Shown: positions 60,701-64,000 of the stretch, in pieces
Layout: each line of letters begins with the position of its first letter
Numbering within the stretch: position 1 is the stretch's first letter
Source of the DNA: Pterois miles
Lineage: Eukaryota; Chordata; Actinopteri; Perciformes; Scorpaenidae
NCBI GenBank assembly: GCA_947000775.1
Contig: CAMQGK010000604.1
Coordinates: 4,518,501 to 4,582,500, forward strand
Reading direction: 5' to 3'
Length of the DNA: 64,000 bases
Position numbers and translations under genes: made by a program
The notes under the pieces: generated by a model
Database searches by the model: none
Seen by the model: only the letters and a program-made list of their open reading frames with translations
What the model was told of the DNA's origin: nothing

Positions 60701-63302
60701 GTTTTACTTTGAGTAATAATCTCAAAGATTTTCATTGTCTGTTATGTTACTGTCATCACCAAAAGGAGATAACACAATGGTGATTAACCCTATGGCCCAC
60801 TGATGAGTACTACAATATTAAGTTAGCATTATTACAAACTGTGTCTGTAGCAACATTCCCTGAAAAAATGCTGTATTAAGTTACTGCTAATGCAAACCGA
60901 ACCTCTCCTACTGCAGCAGCTTCACATTAGTATCATTTAACTGGCAAAACACGAAAACAAACGCTTTTTATATGACATAGTCACAGGAAATGAAGCGCGT
61001 TTGTCAGTGAGCTTGACATTGGCCACAATGATCCATCAAAAGTGCATCTACAAAAAAACAACAGTCATTTTTGTCTTTTTTTTTTGACAATGGATCAGAT
61101 TTAATGGAAAAAGAAGCAGCAGACACTGTTGGCTGCACAGCGAGGCAACCAGCTACTAATTATCTTGTGTTTTAGAGAATGATAAGATGGTGGATGTGAG
61201 AAGGCACCTTGGACAGTTTGAGTAGGGCTTTTTGAAAGGGCAGATTTCAGCCACTGTGGTGTAGCAGTCAGCAGTCATTTCTGTTACAGAGAGAGAGGAG
61301 AAAAACACTTACAGTAATACCCCCATAAGTTGGTTGACTGTATGAATCTACATGCAATCGTGACTTGAAGCTCTTCTAAAAACTGTGCCTCACTTACCTT
61401 CCACTCTGGCCACCACAAAGGCGTTACCTGGTTTATATTTACTGTAAAAGACATCGTAGTGCTTAGAAATCAGGAACACAAATGGTTCTCAGAAAATTAA
61501 ATTGCACAAAATGTGAATCATAGAAGCAGAAGAAATGTGTGTCATAAATGCTGAATTAGCAAATGTGATTGAAATTAGACAAAACATCTACCTGGAGGAC
61601 TCGATGCCGTTCTTAGTGGCTTTGACAAAGAACGGAAACTTGTCCATCCTTGTGACGTCAACCACTCCTCCGTTGTTGTCAATGACTCCAAAATGGATAG
61701 CAGCACGGCAAATACTTGATTGCTGAAACAGTAAAACATTAGAAATATGCATTTAAAGTATAAATTATTGCATGATGCAAGATGTTTGTTTAATGATTGA
61801 CAGACTCACCACATCATAAAAGAGAGTTCCCCAAATTTTCCCTTTCTTATTCAGACAATTAGCAGGACAATTATATCTGCAGTCAGAAAACGAGACAGAA
61901 ACAAGAGTGAGTTGATATTAAAGAGGAAGTCAAAGATAAAAAATAAAAATCAATCAAAATAGAATAAAATAAAACATATTTTATCTTAAAAAATAACCTG
62001 ACCTGTTGCAGGTTCCTCCTCTACACTTATCTCGCAGTCTAGTCTCACACTTAATGTTTTGAGCTGCAAGAATGAGACAAAAAATGAGTAAAGAGGAAAT
62101 GTACAAAACATAAAAGTTTATGGTTATATTTAATAATTCCTGTAGCTACCGAGATAGGTGTTGCTAGGAGTATCTGAAGATGGCGTCTTGGGCGTGTTGG
62201 GCTTTGGGGCTGGTTTCTTCGGAGCAGACGGTTTAGGTTTGGGGGCAGGTTTGGCGGTGGTGCGAGGTGGCAGTGGAACCTGAGGCTTCTCCACCTCATT
62301 CATGTCCTCTGTCTCTGAGCGCTGAGAGTCTACAGACGGAAAAACAGATGCGGGTTCAGGCTGGTTGGAGCGACACATCAATCAAAAGCCAATAAGAGGC
62401 TGTGTTCCAAGAAATCCATGTCCAGATGTTGTTTATTTAATTGAAAATAATGACAATCAATAACCTACTTTCCCTAATTGGAATAATTAAAGTAGATGAC
62501 GTGACGTGACGTGACGTGACGTGACGTGACAGAAAATGTCCAAGCCTAACTCGCTGTCCGCTGTCCAAGTGGCTCCTACATTGGTAATATGTTTAATGTT
62601 AACATCTTTGATTGAAAACCATGTGGGTTTGCTCACCTTTGTAGCACAGGTTATTCCTACATCCTCCTCCATAGCTGGGGGGGCACTGGGAACAAGGACG
62701 GCCGTTCTGGTATGGAGCCTCGCCGATCCAGTTGCCCCTGCAGAAGTGAACAGTGGACAGCTTGACCAGTGTGGAAATTAATCATCAGTTAAGCGTCACT
62801 GGGCTCATGGCCTTGTAATTACTTCAGCACTCTTTGTCCTTGGTCAACACTCCTAATAGAGTCATTAATCCCACAAACTAATAAAAGCACTCCTCGTAGT
62901 CTCTCAAGTAATTACATCCTGTGGGCTGTCTGGAAGACAAGCGCCTGTCCTGCTCTTATTTTTCTTTCCCTGTGCTTCATTATTAATTTTCTATTCCGAC
63001 ATCTGGAGGAATTTTAATAGCTCGGATATATCATTACAAATGTATTGTGCTACATATAGCAGTGCACTTATGGACACACACTGCAGCACTTGACAGCACT
63101 GACAGGACAAAAAAATGTAAACAGGAGTCAAGAGAGAGGGAAGAGGTGTTGATGAACAGCGGAACATGGAGGAACATCGAGCTTACTTTGGGGAATAGTT
63201 GCACACAAGGTAAATGGCGTTCTCCCACGTTTCTCCCCACACGTTCATCCTCGGGCACACGTGCACAGCGCAGCCCACTCGGCTAGTGGTCGCCCAGACC
63301 AG
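54718..63302 (-). CDS. crispld2: crispld2, C-terminal part (11 exons, 5' end outside window)
   Basis: Secreted CAP/LCCL protein. Exons on the minus strand, in order: 63302-63187, 62737-62637, 62329-62150, 62063-62003, 61876-61810, 61722-61592, 61441-61398, 61280-61208, 60660-60585, 59605-59475, 54769-54718. Every junction is AG/GT and the phases agree; total 1032 nt, 343 residues plus TGA. Residues 1-38 end the CAP domain (LVWATTSRVGCAV, then CNYSPK). Residues 39-72 form the Cys-rich connector (GNWIGEAPY, CPPSYGGGC). Residues 73-132 are a Pro/Lys/Thr-rich linker. LCCL domain 1 spans about 137-233 (SSICRAAIHFGV) and LCCL domain 2 about 238-340 (SSICKAAIHAGV), ending FRVFAVRQ. The PSYW...NIY stretch in LCCL 2 and the VRQ terminus fit CRISPLD2 better than CRISPLD1, judged from memory of the family. 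Known family role: secreted glycoprotein linked to lung and craniofacial development and to LPS binding. The signal peptide and about the first third of the protein are missing at the window edge. Confidence 0.93.
54971..55716. mobile_element. nested repeat element inside the Harbinger-like remnant
   Basis: Imperfect inverted ends: AGGATGTCACAAGAACCAGT at 54971 and, on the other strand, AGGGATATCATGAAACCAGA ending at 55716. Inside are GGTATCGACTA-like motifs and a SINE-tail fragment at 55437-55480. An inverted copy of its 55009-55036 segment (TATCAGGCACCATGTCAAA) recurs at 59360-59387. Confidence 0.4.
55437..55480 (-). repeat. 3' tail fragment of a retroposon
   Basis: Reads, on the minus strand, AATTTCCCTCCGGGGATTGA followed by TAAAGG and a (TTATC)-like tail. 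This is the same kind of 3' tail as the SINEs at 1115 and 18436. Only the tail is present. Confidence 0.5.
55950..56140 (+). pseudogene. Myb/SANT-like DNA-binding ORF remnant (Harbinger second ORF)
   Basis: The frame from the ATG at 55950 reads MPDLELQVLTDEVQRHSSKL, then NVTERNHIWDLISQFVGAVG. This matches the Myb/SANT-like (MADF-type) pattern LxxEVxxxxxxL...K...W..I...V.AVG of Harbinger accessory proteins and of NAIF1/MSANTD-type genes. After about 64 residues the frame runs into sequence without family features. No DDE nuclease part was found. It is read as a decayed fragment rather than a working gene. The frame is open upstream to 55794, but those residues do not look like the family. Confidence 0.5.
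58410..59274. mobile_element. TTAA-flanked non-autonomous DNA transposon in crispld2 last intron
   Basis: Left end TTAAAGCCCCCT (58410) and right end AGGGGGGCTTTAA (to 59274) are inverted copies, and the similarity continues inward for about 25 bp (GGCATTT shared). Both ends sit on TTAA, the target used by piggyBac-type elements. There is no transposase ORF. It lies between the last two crispld2 exons. Confidence 0.65.
59475..59605 (-). CDS. crispld2: crispld2 exon: LCCL domain 2 core
   Basis: 131 nt, the same length and phase as the matching core exon of LCCL domain 1 (61592-61722), which suggests the two domains arose by exon-block duplication. Acceptor ctcctctcag, donor gtacta. It encodes TSSICKAAIHAGV, GGLVDVLPLDKRKNY and NGIQSE. 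Confidence 0.94.
60585..60660 (-). CDS. crispld2: crispld2 exon: LCCL domain 2, second part
   Basis: 76 nt between acceptor tgtctctcag and donor gtaagc. It encodes IFCPADCKTQPSYWSPVIG, then NNIYTD. The SYW.PV.G.NIY stretch is the residue pattern that favours CRISPLD2 over CRISPLD1. Confidence 0.94.
61208..61280 (-). CDS. crispld2: crispld2 exon: start of LCCL domain 2
   Basis: 73 nt between acceptor tctgtaacag and donor gtgcct. It encodes MTADCYTTVAEICPFKKP, then YSNCP, matching the DCYTTVxxxCPFxKPxxxCPR opening of the second LCCL domain. Confidence 0.94.
61398..61441 (-). CDS. crispld2: crispld2 exon: end of LCCL domain 1
   Basis: 44-nt micro-exon between acceptor tcttttacag and donor gtaagt. 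It encodes KYKPGNAFVVARVE, equivalent to the SKYKPxxxFxVxxV end of LCCL domain 1 in relatives. It is too short to be seen as an ORF and is supported by the splice sites and by its 1+42+1 phase fit. Confidence 0.92.
61592..61722 (-). CDS. crispld2: crispld2 exon: LCCL domain 1 core
   Basis: 131 nt between acceptor tgtttcag and donor gtagat. It carries the LCCL signature QSSICRAAIHFGVIDNNGG, then VVDVT and FFVKATKNGIESS. Confidence 0.95.
61810..61876 (-). CDS. crispld2: crispld2 exon: LCCL domain 1, second part
   Basis: 67 nt between acceptor gactgcag and donor gtgagt. It encodes YNCPANCLNKKGKIWGTLFY followed by DV. The CPAxC motif and the (I/V)xGTxxY strand are typical of LCCL. Confidence 0.94.
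62003..62063 (-). CDS. crispld2: crispld2 exon: start of LCCL domain 1
   Basis: 61 nt between acceptor attcttgcag and donor gtcagg. It encodes AQNIKCETRLRDKCRGGTC plus N and a split Arg codon, matching the CE(T)xLRDxCRGxTCNR start of LCCL domain 1. Confidence 0.93.
62150..62329 (-). CDS. crispld2: crispld2 exon: Pro/Lys-rich linker
   Basis: 180 nt between acceptor ccgtctgtag and donor gtagct. It encodes an acidic start (DSQRSETEDMNEVEKP) followed by repeated KP, PKP and PAPKP units and a TPSSDTPSNTYL end. This low-complexity linker joins the CAP part to the LCCL domains. It is the least conserved part of the family, so identity rests on its position, phase and composition. Confidence 0.88.
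62496..62530. repeat. (GTGAC)n pentanucleotide microsatellite in crispld2 intron
   Basis: Six perfect GTGAC units (62501-62530) preceded by one imperfect ATGAC unit, inside the 307-bp intron between the connector and linker exons. Each junction makes a TGACGTGA core, which resembles CREB/ATF sites. Confidence 0.97.
62637..62737 (-). CDS. crispld2: crispld2 exon: Cys-rich connector
   Basis: 101 nt between a cttctgcag acceptor and a gtgagc donor. It encodes GNWIGEAPYQNGRPCSQCP, then PSYGGGCRNNLCYK, the EGF-like/hinge segment that follows the CAP domain in CRISPLD proteins. The six-Cys pattern is intact. Confidence 0.94.
62780..63186. other. crispld2 intron; AT-rich, possibly conserved non-coding
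   Basis: Repeat-free intronic sequence with several TAATTA/ATTAAT homeodomain-type cores between about 62810 and 63010. No coding potential is seen. Regulatory function is only a guess from composition. Confidence 0.2.
63187..63302 (-). CDS. crispld2: crispld2 exon: end of CAP domain
   Basis: 116 nt, enters in phase 0 after a ttattacag acceptor and ends CCA AA before a gtaagc donor. It encodes LVWATTSRVGCAVHVC...CNYSPK, the conserved final CAP/SCP segment including the Cys pair and the CNY motif. The preceding CAP exon (ending ...HYTQ in relatives) was not found to the right, so it lies outside the window. Confidence 0.93.
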
Positions 63303-64000
63303 CTGTAATAAAAAATGGCCAAAGTTAGCACGAACAACTGCTGAATGAGCACACACATAGCAGAGTTATACAGAGCAACTAGATTGGCAGTCACGATTAA
63401 TGGGGCCACAGGGACTGCCCAGTCTGTTATTCTACCCCAGTCAGATACACATCATGTGTGAACCCAGTTTGCCCTCTGTGACAAAATCAGGATCATAATC
63501 ATCCTGATAGAAGTGGAAATATGTATCTCATAACATCTTAACTCTGTAGAAACAGAAGTTAGCACAGGCTCAAAACTGTCCAAGGTAAAATAAAACGCCT
63601 AATTAAATGGAAAGCTGCTGCAGTGGTGTTACAGATGAATGAAGTGCCATTTGACAGCGAATACAACACAGCATGTTCCATAACTCCTCCTCACTTTCCT
63701 CCCAAACTCTGAAACATGTGCGCTCTCCCTCCTCAGGAATGTTTCCTGGTACAGTTTGAAGCCACTGGAAGCAGTGAGTCAGCACGCAGACTGATGTGTG
63801 CTGAGTGCTGCGGATCGTTCAACTCAGTGTACTCTCTAACTCCTGAGGGTCCAGCAGTTACCCGCAGAGGTAGTTATGGAGCATGACTACCCAGACTGCA
63901 GGTACGTCAGCGCTTCCAGCAAATGAAGGACAGAGACAAGGGGATGATGCTCAGATTTGGAGCCGTCTCCTCTCTGCAGCATCTTCGGAAGAATCCAGGT

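Noticed and set aside
1..64000. CRISPR arrays, bacterial operons or phage genes
   Set aside because: No spaced identical repeats of that type are present. All repeat structure is explained by eukaryotic SINEs, DNA transposons and microsatellites.

Overview
The window is vertebrate nuclear DNA, almost certainly from a spiny-rayed (percomorph) teleost. The evidence is long gene-free AT-rich stretches, GT-AG spliced exons, microsatellites, tRNA-derived SINEs, and many short non-autonomous DNA transposons of types familiar from fish genomes. No bacterial-type genes, operons or CRISPR arrays are present.

Right end (about 53.2-63.3 kb, minus strand): one clearly recognisable protein-coding gene, crispld2 (cysteine-rich secretory protein with LCCL domains 2). 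Eleven consecutive exons can be read, each with a consensus acceptor and donor and matching phases. They join into a 343-residue C-terminal part: the end of the CAP/SCP domain, a Cys-rich connector, a Pro/Lys-rich linker, two LCCL domains and the stop codon. The signal peptide and most of the CAP domain lie beyond the right edge. The last intron (4.7 kb) is full of transposon remnants, including a Myb/SANT-like ORF fragment typical of PIF/Harbinger elements.

Left and middle (1-53 kb): no other protein gene can be established. The best candidate is near 9.25-9.41 kb on the minus strand. A CpG-rich patch there has an ETS/CRE-type motif (CCGGAAGTGACG), a short open frame and a consensus splice donor, and looks like the promoter and first exon of a gene running off to the left. 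A small GC-rich patch at 23.4-23.6 kb is a weaker exon candidate. The rest is intergenic or intronic sequence with repeats, a few of them nested, and some repeat-free stretches that could be conserved non-coding elements. That last idea cannot be tested from one sequence.

The main repeat classes are: a 5' 'CAGTGTGTAGG' MITE family (called MITE-A here; copies near 4.6, 13.0, 30.8, 34.1-36.1 and 50.3-51.7 kb); a 1.1-1.5 kb element with 'GTTCTCA' ends (element-B) inserted inside two different MITE-A copies; MITEs flanked by TTAA; an hAT-type element with a clean 8-bp target duplication; and SINEs, two of them with clear target-site duplications. The most unusual non-coding structure is a pair of adjacent perfect hairpins at 20231-20314.
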